From JADFAK01 sp047615865 (GTDB lineage Bacteria > Bacteroidota > Bacteroidia > Flavobacteriales_D > Sanyastnellaceae), in the NCBI GenBank assembly GCA_047615865.1, contig JBLHIB010000016.1:1-43109 (forward strand): a DNA stretch of 43,109 bases, read 5' to 3'. Under the pieces are notes generated by a model. It did no database searches. It worked only from the letters and a program-made list of their open reading frames with translations, and was not told where the DNA came from. Shown here piece by piece: positions 16,034-24,606 of the stretch; within the stretch, counting starts at the first letter, position 1, and every line of letters begins with the position of its first letter. Made by a program: the position numbers and the translations under genes.

Positions 16034-16049
16034 GTAGGAATTGTCCTAC
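16034..16049. promoter_or_regulatory. Inverted repeat GTAGGA-attg-TCCTAC upstream of the regulator
   Basis: A perfect 6-bp inverted repeat lying about 45 bp upstream of the -7 element of the second LuxR regulator. The position suits an activator site, perhaps for one of the two paralogous regulators. It also could be a chance palindrome. Confidence 0.35.
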
Positions 16050-16076
16050 TTGATGATTATTTACTAGCCTTCGGCA

Positions 16077-16114
16077 AATCAAAAAGGCGCGCCTTCCATT
16101 GAAAGCACGCCTTT
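16077..16114 (-). terminator. Intrinsic terminator of the kinase-regulator operon
   Basis: On the minus strand a 14-bp stem (AAAGGCGTGCTTTC with GAAGGCGCGCCTTT, two wobble pairs), AATG loop and T run, 19 bases beyond the stop of the response regulator at 16133. Confidence 0.88.
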
Positions 16115-16132
16115 AATAGTGTCTTGTAGTAC

Positions 16133-16774
16133 CTATGATTCAGCCATCGATAAATCGTGAAGCAGTATGTATTTAACCATGTCAGAATTGTTATCCAAGG
16201 TCATCTTTTCCAATATTCTTGTGCGATAAGTACTTATAGTCTTGACGGAAAGAGACAGGCGACGCGCAATTTCACTGATCGATTCCCCCTCTCCGATATA
16301 TAGGAGAACTTCATATTCTCTGTCAGATAATGTCTTGTGAGGTAATTCAGAGCTTCCTCCACTCATTTCCTTAAACATGAGTTTGGTAATCTGCTCACTT
16401 AAATATTCTTTGCCTTGAGCAATTTTTTCTAAGGCCTCTAGCAGCACCTCCGGGGCACTATCCTTGTGAAGGTATCCTGACGCTCCGGCTTTCAATGCTC
16501 GAATCGCAAATTGGTCTTCAGGATACATACTTAACATTAAGACTTTTATGTCTGAGTATATAGACTTTAATTGTTTGAGTACTTCCAATCCATTGCGCCC
16601 TGTTAAGGACACATCGAGGATGACAATGTCAGTAGGGCTATCCCTCAAGATTTTAAACAATGCTTCCCCGCTTTCGGCTTCAGCTACAACCTCGAATTCG
16701 GAAAAAACATTGATGATTTGCTTGAGGCCCTCACGAACGATCTTGTGATCGTCACATATGATGACTCGGTTCAT
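16133..16774 (-). CDS. NarL/LuxR-type response regulator paired with the upstream kinase
   Basis: 213 residues. Receiver with D8/D9 acidic pair, phosphoacceptor D54 (VILDVSLTGRNG) and a conserved KDS Lys, followed by a LuxR-type DNA-binding domain (LSDREYEVLLYIGEGESISEIARRLSLSVKTISTYRTRIL). Its start lies 23 bases inside the end of the histidine kinase gene, so the two are almost certainly co-expressed and functionally paired. It is close in sequence to the regulator at 15290-15937, the two forming a tandem duplicate. Confidence 0.94.
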   Translation of the reverse strand: MNRVIICDDHKIVREGLKQIINVFSEFEVVAEAESGEALFKILRDSPTDIVILDVSLTGRNGLEVLKQLKSIYSDIKVLMLSMYPEDQFAIRALKAGASGYLHKDSAPEVLLEALEKIAQGKEYLSEQITKLMFKEMSGGSSELPHKTLSDREYEVLLYIGEGESISEIARRLSLSVKTISTYRTRILEKMTLDNNSDMVKYILLHDLSMAES

Positions 16775-18299
16775 AGTTATTGGTTTTTAGTTTTTCTAAA
16801 TCTATCGAGATGTGAATTTTTGTTCCTTGAGCAGGAACCCCTTCAATGTCAATCTTCCCTTCCCATCGCTTAATCCGCTCGTGAATGCCAAAGAGTCCGA
16901 GGCTTTTTGACTTTCGAGCTTTTACGACATCTATGCCAACTCCATCATCTTCAATTTCAAGCTTCAACTCATCTTCGGTGGTATAGAGCAATATTTTGGC
17001 TTGATTGGCCTTGGCATGTCTGTCTATGTTAGTCAAGGCTTCTTGCACAATTCGATAGATTGCGGTCGACACATCCTTCTCAAAGTTAAGGTTTCCTGTA
17101 TTGATTGTCAAATGTGCTTTCGTTTCGTGATTTTCATTGTAATTTTCTATGTGCCATTCAAGTGCAGGAATAAGACCAATATTATCCAAGACCACAGGTC
17201 TTAACTGATGAGCAATCCTTCTAACGGTCTGTATCGTTTGTGTGGTGAGGTCTACCAAGTAATCAATTTTATCGAAGACGGCGTCCAAATTTGCATTCTC
17301 CAACCCATTTTGTTGGAAATGCTGTTTGATCCAATACAGACCTAGTTTACTTCCGGTCAGTTCCTGACCCAACTGGTCATGAATCTCCATAGATATACGT
17401 TTCTTTTCTTCGTCTCTTACGTTTTCCAAGTGCTGCGATAATTCGTGCAGTTTGGTGTTGAGTTCATTCAACTCAATCTCGGCAATTTTCTTTTCCGTGA
17501 TGTCGCTTGGAATAAATATCAAGGATTCTACTTGGCCATCTTTGAGAACTGGTCCAATGTTGGTTAAGTACCATTCTGCCAAAGGATCATCAACGTGGCT
17601 AGAAAGTTCTAGTCTGACATTTGTCTTTTGATCCCAAGCGCGTTTCATTGACTCCTTTAAAGCGTCATGGTGTTGTTCTCCCACATGGTCAAAAATAGAA
17701 GCTCCAATGATTTGATCTAAGGAAAGATTATCAAAAGGACGGTTCAAATAAAGTATTTCGCCAGTTTGACTGATTTTATAAATTCTATTCGGAGCATTTT
17801 CGGAAAGCGCGCGGAAATTTTCCTCGCTTTGTTTAAGCTCGACAGAAGCTGTTTGCTTGGCGACAAGATTGTTTTTATGCTTAATTGCTAGTTCACAGGC
17901 CGAAATCAATCGTGTCAAGCTTTCCTTGAGGATATAATCATCGGCACCTTCCTTTATGCATCTTACCGCAGTTTCCTCGTTCACGCGACCAGTGCACAAG
18001 ATAAATGGTATATATGGTGATTGCTCGCGCGTGTATTTCAATGCATCTAGCCCAGTATATTGAGGTAGATTGTAATCTGATAAGACTAACTGAGGTTTGA
18101 ATTTCGCGAATAACTTCTCGAATGAATCGCGATCAATGGCATGCTCAATTTGATGTTCAAATCGAATTTTGCGCAGCTCAAGTTTGATGACAGCAGCTTC
18201 AGAAGCCTTGTCTTCGAGAATAAGTATTCGAAGCGGCTCTCCCGATGTTTCGTCAAATAAATTGGCAAATTTTGCCAAGTGTATATTCGGATTATTCAT
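16752..18299 (-). CDS. Hybrid-type histidine kinase: REC-PAS-HisKA_3-HATPase
   Basis: 515 residues with no membrane segment. Receiver domain first (about 23-142, phosphoacceptor D75 in LSDYNLP), PAS (about 158-265), a coiled coil, then a NarX/HPK7-type dimerisation domain with H307 in ISMEIHDQLGQELTGSK, and a HATPase domain (IVQEALTNIDRHAKANQ as N box, IEDDGVGID as G1, GLFGIHERIKRW as G2). The receiver at the N terminus means the cytoplasmic kinase is itself likely controlled by phosphorylation. The ATG overlaps the stop of the single-domain receiver (18296-18299) and its end overlaps the LuxR regulator, giving a three-gene operon. Confidence 0.93.
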   Translation of the reverse strand: MNNPNIHLAKFANLFDETSGEPLRILILEDKASEAAVIKLELRKIRFEHQIEHAIDRDSFEKLFAKFKPQLVLSDYNLPQYTGLDALKYTREQSPYIPFILCTGRVNEETAVRCIKEGADDYILKESLTRLISACELAIKHKNNLVAKQTASVELKQSEENFRALSENAPNRIYKISQTGEILYLNRPFDNLSLDQIIGASIFDHVGEQHHDALKESMKRAWDQKTNVRLELSSHVDDPLAEWYLTNIGPVLKDGQVESLIFIPSDITEKKIAEIELNELNTKLHELSQHLENVRDEEKKRISMEIHDQLGQELTGSKLGLYWIKQHFQQNGLENANLDAVFDKIDYLVDLTTQTIQTVRRIAHQLRPVVLDNIGLIPALEWHIENYNENHETKAHLTINTGNLNFEKDVSTAIYRIVQEALTNIDRHAKANQAKILLYTTEDELKLEIEDDGVGIDVVKARKSKSLGLFGIHERIKRWEGKIDIEGVPAQGTKIHISIDLEKLKTNNYEPSHHM

Positions 18300-18742
18300 A
18301 CTAGCGTTATATTGATATTTAGCCAGTAGTCAACCGTATCCGTGATAGATTTGGTGTGCTCTTTGTATCCAATGGGCTTCACAAGATAACTATTTGCGCC
18401 GAGTTTATAAGCTTTGGCTATGTCATTTGGGACTGCACTTGAGCTATAAACGATTACAGGAACCACGTCGAACTCTGCCTTTGCTCTTATTCTTTCAAGA
18501 ACTTCGAAGCCATTTAATTTTGGAAGCTTTAGATCTAGAAGAATAAATTTTAACTGAGAAGCCTGCTTCCGCATTTCATAGCGTCCAGAGCCAAAAAGAA
18601 ACTCACAAGCTTCTTCACCATCACGCACAACAAAAGTTTTTTCTGCAAGTCCTTGTTTACGCAAAACCAAAAGAGTAAGCTCGGCATCGTGCGGATTGTC
18701 TTCTACTATTAGGAAATCGGCGGTAAGTTCATTCATAGTCAT
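18296..18742 (-). CDS. Single-domain response regulator (Rcp1-like)
   Basis: 148 residues, one receiver domain only. Acidic pair in LIVEDNPHD, phosphoacceptor D70 in ILLDLKLPKLNG, SSS/VP switch residue region (VYSSSAVP) and Lys in YLVKPIG. The insertion CEFLFGSGRYEMRKQ is typical of the cyanobacterial phytochrome regulator Rcp1 group. Such stand-alone receivers act as phosphate relays or bind a partner. It opens the kinase operon. ATG 18742 or the second Met (two residues later) could be the start. Confidence 0.92.
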   Translation of the reverse strand: MTMNELTADFLIVEDNPHDAELTLLVLRKQGLAEKTFVVRDGEEACEFLFGSGRYEMRKQASQLKFILLDLKLPKLNGFEVLERIRAKAEFDVVPVIVYSSSAVPNDIAKAYKLGANSYLVKPIGYKEHTKSITDTVDYWLNINITLV

Positions 18743-18773
18743 CAGTCTTTGAGCTAAGTTAGAAAAGCTAAGA

Positions 18774-18803
18774 CCAAAAAAAAGGAAGCCGCAGCTTCCT
18801 TTT
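18774..18803 (-). terminator. Intrinsic terminator of the TPR-like gene
   Basis: A perfect 9-bp stem AAAGGAAGC / GCTTCCTTT with a 4-base loop and a T run in minus-strand orientation, just past the gene ending at 18851 and before the receiver gene starting at 18742. Confidence 0.88.
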
Positions 18804-18850
18804 CAATAGTTTGGTATGAATAAAGTTATTTAGTCGAGCAGACTTATAGT

Positions 18851-19570
18851 TTATCCAACTATCGTATCGTACGTCACTAAATATTCATTGTCTTCTTTGA
18901 AGTAATCCAAGCCTAGTTCCATCCATTCTCTTGCCTGAGTTCGGTCGCCCATTTCATCCAATCCTTCTGCCAACATTATTAGAGCAGTTTTGAAAATGTC
19001 CATTTGGATATCAGAAAGATGACCAACACCGCTTTCACTTATTATCTGCTTGGCCATAGCTAAAGATTCTGCAGCCTCTTTTTTTCTTTTAAGTCTGAGT
19101 TCACAGTAACCTTGAAGCGTCCAAGCTCCTGGATCTGTTTCATCAAATTTAACAAGGTACTTATAGTAAAGCTTGGCACCCGTGTACTTTTCCTGATCCA
19201 TGGCAGGATCGGCTTCTTGAACTGCTCTTTGACGCAGTTGATCCAAGTACTCTTGGTATTCAGCAAAATATGCATCTTCCTTGTCCTTAGAACGGAATTT
19301 TCCAGCATATTTCAATGACTGTTTAAATGACTTTGGAATTTCTACAGACAACTCCTCGTCTTTCGATATTTCGTAATAGGCCATAGACATATACAAATAA
19401 GGAAGAGCATCTTTCTTAGTTTTGTCAGTAAGAGTATATTTTTCAGCTTTGTACAATAGCTTTTCATATTGCTCATCAACAAGCATTTCGAGCAAATCGT
19501 CGTAGTCTCCTTGAGCAAATGTTGAAAGTCCGATAAAAGCGAACACGAGAATAGTAAGTAATTTTTTCAT
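18851..19570 (-). CDS. Secreted TPR-like protein of unknown function
   Basis: 239 residues with a clear Sec signal peptide (MKKLLTILVFAFIGLSTFAQ). The rest is helical; the stretch from about 120 to 230 (KYTGAKLYYKYLVKFDETDPGAWTLQGYCELRLKRKKEAAESLAMAK) reads as tetratricopeptide-like repeats, which mediate protein contacts. It has neither lipobox nor T9SS tail, so a periplasmic location is most likely. It is a single-gene unit closed by a terminator and divergent from the helicase gene. I do not recognise a named family. Confidence 0.75.
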   Translation of the reverse strand: MKKLLTILVFAFIGLSTFAQGDYDDLLEMLVDEQYEKLLYKAEKYTLTDKTKKDALPYLYMSMAYYEISKDEELSVEIPKSFKQSLKYAGKFRSKDKEDAYFAEYQEYLDQLRQRAVQEADPAMDQEKYTGAKLYYKYLVKFDETDPGAWTLQGYCELRLKRKKEAAESLAMAKQIISESGVGHLSDIQMDIFKTALIMLAEGLDEMGDRTQAREWMELGLDYFKEDNEYLVTYDTIVG

Positions 19571-19697
19571 AAAATTTGTTTCATCCTTTTCTGCTATGAT
19601 GCAATTTCAATGCCGAAAGATACTTCTATTCAAAATTTTAACAAAATTGGATCTCCGAAGCTTGTTCAATTGAACTTTAAGCGATGAAAACACTTTG

Positions 19698-22115
19698 ATG
19701 GCAGTCAATACAGATATAGATGCGTGGTTTCAGTCTCGAGGTTGGGAGGTGTTCGATTTCCAGCGCAAAGCTTGGGAGCATTACTCCAATGGAGAGGATG
19801 GACTTGTAAACGCACCTACAGGCAGCGGTAAAACATATTCGCTTCTTGTTCCTGCGCTGCTGAGTGCAATAGCATCAAACAAGAGGGGAATTAAAATAAT
19901 TTGGGTAACTCCCATTCGAGCATTAGCAAAGGAGATTAAAATTAGTGCCGATCGCTTAATAGCTGGGATGGGATGGGATTTGACTTGTGCCATTCGAACT
20001 GGAGATACCTCGGCTTCGGAGAGAAAGAAGCTCATGAAGGATCTGCCTGACATGATGATCACCACGCCTGAGACAATGCACTTGTTGATGTCTCAGAAAG
20101 ATCATACGCGATTCTATAAATACCTTGATTCAGTTATTGTCGACGAATGGCACGAACTCATGGGCACAAAGCGCGGAGTATTGCTTGAGCTTGCCCTGTC
20201 TAGAATTAAAACGCTTGCACCAGCCCTTCGAGTTTGGGGGATTTCGGCGACCATTGGTAATTTAGAACAGGCACGCGATATTCTGCTCGGAACCGATCGA
20301 TCGAAATTCGGTGTAACAGTGAAGTCTGATCTGAAAAAAGACATTCAGGTTCAGTCCATATTACCTAAAAATATTGAGACCATGCCTTGGTCGGGCCACT
20401 TGGGGATCAAACTACTAGATGAGCTTCTTCCAGTGCTTAGAGCTTCTAAGTCGGCACTAATATTCACCAACACAAGATCACAATGCGAAATCTGGTATCA
20501 TCGCATTCTTGACACAGCACCGGAACTTGCCGGGATAGTTGCAATGCACCATGGGTCAATCTCTAAAGATCTCCGTTATTGGGTAGAGGACGCATTGTAT
20601 GAGGGCCGATTGAAGGCAGTAGTTTGCACCTCATCTTTGGATCTTGGTGTTGATTTCTCTCCGGTAGAAACAATTGTTCAGATCGGCGGACCGAAAGGTG
20701 TGTCGAGGTTTATTCAACGAGCAGGCAGAAGTGGGCATTCGCCAGGCGCTACTAGTAATATTTACTTTGTTCCAACTCATTCTTTAGAGTTGATAGAAGC
20801 TGCTGCTCTAAGGCAAGCTGTTAAGGATGAATACCACGAGTCTCGTGAGCCTTATATATTATCCTTTGACGTGCTGGTGCAATATTTAATGACACTCGCC
20901 GTGAGCGATGGATTTGCAGCAAATCAAACCTTAAAAGAAATTAGAACAACTTGGTGTTATGCTGAGATATCCAAAGCCGAGTGGGAGTGGTGCTTGAGAT
21001 TTATAACTACTGGAGGAGATGCCCTGAACGCATATCCTGAATTTCGAAAGGCAGAGAATTCGACTGGCCTGTATAAAGTGGTCAATACTCCGATCGCAAG
21101 AAGACACCGAATGTCAATAGGAACAATAGTAGGCGACCCTTTGCTTGCAGTTAAGTATCAAAGAGGGAAAACGATTGGTAACATCGAAGAATCCTTTTTG
21201 TCCAGATTAGAATCAGGAACATCATTTTGGTTCGCTGGAAGAAGTCTAGAACTTATTCATATTAAGGACATGGCTGCGATTGTCAAGAATAGCAAGAAGC
21301 CAAGTGGCAAGATTCCTGTCTGGTCGGGTGGGAGGTTTCCACTAACAAGCAATATGTCCGAAATGATCAGAGCAAAATTGGATGACATTGTCAACCAAAA
21401 GATAAAGGATGTCGAACTAATAAAAATGAAGCCTTTGCTTGATCTTCAGCAAGAACGATCCATAATTCCGGCAAAAAGCGAACTCCTCATAGAGTGCTTT
21501 GAAACGGTTGAAGGCCATCATATCGTTGTGTTTCCTTTTGAAGGACGTCTGGTTCATGAAGGAATGGCAGGACTTATTGCTTGGCGCATGTCGCAGGAAG
21601 TGAGTGTTTCTTTTTCCATGGCATTCAATGATTATGGTTTCGAGTTGCTTTCAGATCAAAAGATCGAATTAAGTCAAAAGGCTTTGAGAAGATGGCTCAG
21701 CACAGAGAATCTGTTGGACGATGTTACCGCCGGAGTGAATGAAAGTGAAATGGCGAGAAGAAAGTTCCGGGATATTGCTATTGTCTCTGGGTTGATTTTT
21801 AGAGGATACCCCGGTGTACCTGTGAAACAAAGGCATCTGCAAAGTCACGCAGGACTAATTTACAATGTGTTTGACGATTATGAAACGACTAATTTGCTTT
21901 ATAGACAAGCTCATGATGAGGTGATTCAAAGGCAACTAGAGATGACGAGATTCCGGAAAGCAATGGAGAGGATGGCAACCCAAGAAATAGTTGTTACCAG
22001 TCCCAATCGTCCAACTCCATTTGCTTTTCCAATAATGGCAGATAGAATGCGAGAGAAATTGTCCTCGGAATCCGTTGATCAAATGCTGGAAAAGCTTTCG
22101 CTGGAGTACAGTTGA
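19698..22115 (+). CDS. Ligase-associated DEXH-box DNA helicase (Lhr-like)
   Basis: 805 residues from ATG 19698 (an adjoining TTG at 19695 is unneeded). Superfamily 2 helicase: Q-like motif DFQRKAWEHY, Walker A APTGSGKT, motif II VDEWHEL (DEXH), motif III ISATIG, motif V/VI TSSLDLGVDFSPVE and QRAGRSGHSPG. The long C-terminal Lhr-type region (FAGRSLELIHI, VVFPFEGRLVHEGMAGLIAWR) identifies the ligase-associated DNA damage response helicase type. Relatives are usually encoded with an ATP-dependent ligase, a beta-lactamase-fold exonuclease and the PdeM phosphoesterase; none of these is present in the window. Cytoplasmic; role in DNA repair inferred from family. Confidence 0.92.
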   Translation: MAVNTDIDAWFQSRGWEVFDFQRKAWEHYSNGEDGLVNAPTGSGKTYSLLVPALLSAIASNKRGIKIIWVTPIRALAKEIKISADRLIAGMGWDLTCAIRTGDTSASERKKLMKDLPDMMITTPETMHLLMSQKDHTRFYKYLDSVIVDEWHELMGTKRGVLLELALSRIKTLAPALRVWGISATIGNLEQARDILLGTDRSKFGVTVKSDLKKDIQVQSILPKNIETMPWSGHLGIKLLDELLPVLRASKSALIFTNTRSQCEIWYHRILDTAPELAGIVAMHHGSISKDLRYWVEDALYEGRLKAVVCTSSLDLGVDFSPVETIVQIGGPKGVSRFIQRAGRSGHSPGATSNIYFVPTHSLELIEAAALRQAVKDEYHESREPYILSFDVLVQYLMTLAVSDGFAANQTLKEIRTTWCYAEISKAEWEWCLRFITTGGDALNAYPEFRKAENSTGLYKVVNTPIARRHRMSIGTIVGDPLLAVKYQRGKTIGNIEESFLSRLESGTSFWFAGRSLELIHIKDMAAIVKNSKKPSGKIPVWSGGRFPLTSNMSEMIRAKLDDIVNQKIKDVELIKMKPLLDLQQERSIIPAKSELLIECFETVEGHHIVVFPFEGRLVHEGMAGLIAWRMSQEVSVSFSMAFNDYGFELLSDQKIELSQKALRRWLSTENLLDDVTAGVNESEMARRKFRDIAIVSGLIFRGYPGVPVKQRHLQSHAGLIYNVFDDYETTNLLYRQAHDEVIQRQLEMTRFRKAMERMATQEIVVTSPNRPTPFAFPIMADRMREKLSSESVDQMLEKLSLEYS

Positions 22116-22250
22116 GCCCGGTTGACTTGTATAAATAATACGTTTAGAATCATCTCCGACGCTCAGTTGGTGCCAAATCAGTTCTAGCTTGCGTTCAAAT
22201 AAGATTTAATCCTACTATGTATTGTGTGCGCTAGTCGCAATATGAATTGT

Positions 22251-22258
22251 TACTTTTG
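22251..22258 (+). promoter_or_regulatory. -7 promoter element (TACTTTTG) of the TonB receptor gene
   Basis: A perfect TAnnTTTG, 23 bases before the ATG. A TTG at 22222-22224 is upstream, but at a 26-base spacing that is longer than ideal. Confidence 0.55.
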
Positions 22259-22281
22259 CCGCTTTCAAAGAAGTAAATGAC

Positions 22282-24606
22282 ATGCTGAAGGAATTTGTAT
22301 TAAAAGCGTTTGTGCTTAGTCTGTTGCTATTAACTGGATCTAGCGTATTTGGACAAGGTACTATAAGGGGAACTGTTAGAAATACAGATTCGGGTGAGCC
22401 GGCTATTTTCGTCAATGTTTACCTTAAAGGAACCAACCATGGAGTGCAAACGGATCTTCAAGGGTTCTATGCACTCACGAAAATCCCTGCAGGGTCATAT
22501 ACTCTTATTGTTTCAAGTGTTGAGTTTGAAGAAACCCGCAGGGAGGTTGAAGTGAAGAATGGAAGGATAACATCCCATGATTTTTCAATGAAACTTGCCA
22601 CAGTGCAGTTGGCCGGTGCCGAAATTTCTGCTGGTAGTTCTGATCAAAAAACTCAGGCAAGAGTTTCTGTCAATACAATTCGACCACAAGACATTAAGAG
22701 GATACCTTCTTTCGGTGGACAGGCCGACCTTGTTCAAGTTCTTCAAGTTCTTCCAGGTTTTGTAAGTACTGGTGACCAAGGTGGCCAGCTGTACATTCGA
22801 GGTGGTTCCCCAGTTCAGAATAAAGTTCTTCTAGACGGAATGGTTGTTTATAACGCCTTTCACTCTATTGGTTTGTTTTCAGTTTTTGATACAGATATCA
22901 TTAGTAATGCCGATGTATATACAGGTGGTTTCGGAGCAGAATTTGGAGGTCGTGTTTCAAGTATCATGAACGTAACTACCAAGGACGGAAACAAAAAAAG
23001 GATTGGTGGAAACGTAGGTCTAAGTCCTTTTGGAGCAAAAATTATGCTTGAAGGACCACTTAAAAAATTAAAGGATGGACAGGGAAGTGTTTCTTATGTG
23101 CTGTCTGCGAAAACATCCTACTTGGAAGAAAGCTCTAAGTTGATCTATAAGTACATAGATGAAGATGGATTGCCTTTTAACTATACCGATTTATACGGAA
23201 AAGTAACTTTGGCCTCACGTACAGGTAGTAAAGTGAGTTTCTTCGGCTTTAACTTTAGTGATCAAGTTCGTTACCAAGCACTTTCAAATCTGAATTGGAA
23301 AAACACTGGTGGTGGAGCAAAGTTCTACGTTGTTCCTCAAGGAAGTCCAGTTCTTATCAGTGGAAATTTCTCGACTTCGAAATATCAGATCAACCTTGAA
23401 GAAGAAAGCCTAGAGCCAAGATTTAGCGGTGTTCAGAGTTCAAATTTCGGACTAGACTTCAAATATGCCATTTCCGATGATGAGCTGCTATATGGAGTTC
23501 AAGGTCTTACTTTCAAGACTTCATACGAGACCTTTAACGCTTTGGGCGTTCAAGTGAGTCAAGAAGAAAATACAACTGAATTTGGCTTCTATGTAAAGTA
23601 TAAACTTACCCACGGTAACTTGATCCTTGAGCCAAGCTTTAGAGGACAGTATTATGGTTCGTTAAGTGTATTCTCACCTGAGCCACGTATCGCAGCTAAG
23701 TATAAGATAGGCGAACGTCTTCGTTTAAAATTGGCTGCTGGTATCTATACTCAAAACCTAATTGCCGCAAATAGTGACCGCGATGTCGTGAACCTTTTCT
23801 ATGGTTTCTTGGCCGGACCGGACAACATCCAAGACGATTTCATTCAACCGAATGGTGAGTCAAGAGTTGTCAAAGATCCTTTGCAACGTGCAAATCATGC
23901 CATTTTTGGTTTTGAATTTGACGTTACTGAAAAGATTAACCTGAATATTGAAGGATATTACAAGTTCTTCAAGCAGGTTACCAATACCAATAGAAACAAG
24001 CTGTTCCCTGATAATTCAGATTATTCGGAAGTCGACGATGCTTTGAAAAAAGACTTTATCCTCGAATCAGGAAATGCAAAAGGTGTTGACATCGTATTGA
24101 AGTACGAGGCAAAACACACTTATGTATGGTTAGTATACTCTTTGGGTGACGTAGATCGTTGGGATGGCTTCCAGTGGTATGACCCTGTCTTTGACCGTCG
24201 TCATAACATCAACATGGTTGTTTCACAGGCTTTTGGAAAAAACCATGATTGGGAAATCAATGCGCGTTGGAACTTTGGTTCTGGCTTGCCATTCACACAA
24301 ACACAAGGTTTCTACCAACCAGTATCTATTGGAGGAGGAATTGGTTCGGATTACCTAAATCAAAACCCAGATGAGCTCGGAATCTCTTATGCCGAACTAA
24401 ACAACGGTCGACTGCCAGCTTATCACCGTTTGGATATCAACCTAAGAAAAACGTTGGAGTTTGGAAAGCACATGAAAATGGAAATCAATGCAGGTGTGAC
24501 GAATGTATACAGCCGCGCCAATGTTTTCTACGTAAATCGTGTGACAAACGAGGTGGTGAATCAATTGCCTTTCATGCCGTCAATCGGAATCGAGATGCGA
24601 TTCTAG
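22282..24606 (+). CDS. TonB-dependent receptor with carboxypeptidase-regulatory-like N-terminal domain
   Basis: 774 residues. Signal peptide (1-25, ending SSVFGQ), a CarboxypepD_reg-like Ig-type domain (about 26-110: GTIRGTVRNTDSGEPAIFVNVYLKG, DLQGFYAL), a plug (about 118-230: VQVLQVLPGFVSTGDQGGQLYIRGGSPVQNKVLLDGM) and a 22-strand-type barrel to the terminal Phe (IGIEMRF). It is an outer-membrane active transporter powered by TonB. It is shorter than SusC proteins and has no SusD neighbour, so it is not a glycan-uptake pair; the ligand is unknown. Its stop overlaps the recN stop (24603-24606) on the opposite strand. Confidence 0.92.
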   Translation: MLKEFVLKAFVLSLLLLTGSSVFGQGTIRGTVRNTDSGEPAIFVNVYLKGTNHGVQTDLQGFYALTKIPAGSYTLIVSSVEFEETRREVEVKNGRITSHDFSMKLATVQLAGAEISAGSSDQKTQARVSVNTIRPQDIKRIPSFGGQADLVQVLQVLPGFVSTGDQGGQLYIRGGSPVQNKVLLDGMVVYNAFHSIGLFSVFDTDIISNADVYTGGFGAEFGGRVSSIMNVTTKDGNKKRIGGNVGLSPFGAKIMLEGPLKKLKDGQGSVSYVLSAKTSYLEESSKLIYKYIDEDGLPFNYTDLYGKVTLASRTGSKVSFFGFNFSDQVRYQALSNLNWKNTGGGAKFYVVPQGSPVLISGNFSTSKYQINLEEESLEPRFSGVQSSNFGLDFKYAISDDELLYGVQGLTFKTSYETFNALGVQVSQEENTTEFGFYVKYKLTHGNLILEPSFRGQYYGSLSVFSPEPRIAAKYKIGERLRLKLAAGIYTQNLIAANSDRDVVNLFYGFLAGPDNIQDDFIQPNGESRVVKDPLQRANHAIFGFEFDVTEKINLNIEGYYKFFKQVTNTNRNKLFPDNSDYSEVDDALKKDFILESGNAKGVDIVLKYEAKHTYVWLVYSLGDVDRWDGFQWYDPVFDRRHNINMVVSQAFGKNHDWEINARWNFGSGLPFTQTQGFYQPVSIGGGIGSDYLNQNPDELGISYAELNNGRLPAYHRLDINLRKTLEFGKHMKMEINAGVTNVYSRANVFYVNRVTNEVVNQLPFMPSIGIEMRF

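Noticed and set aside
4568..16082. Shared 15-mer TAGCCTTCGGCAAAT near 4568 and 16068
   Set aside because: Contains a GCC-TTCG-GC mini-hairpin, but only two copies, different contexts and no further similarity; probably chance.
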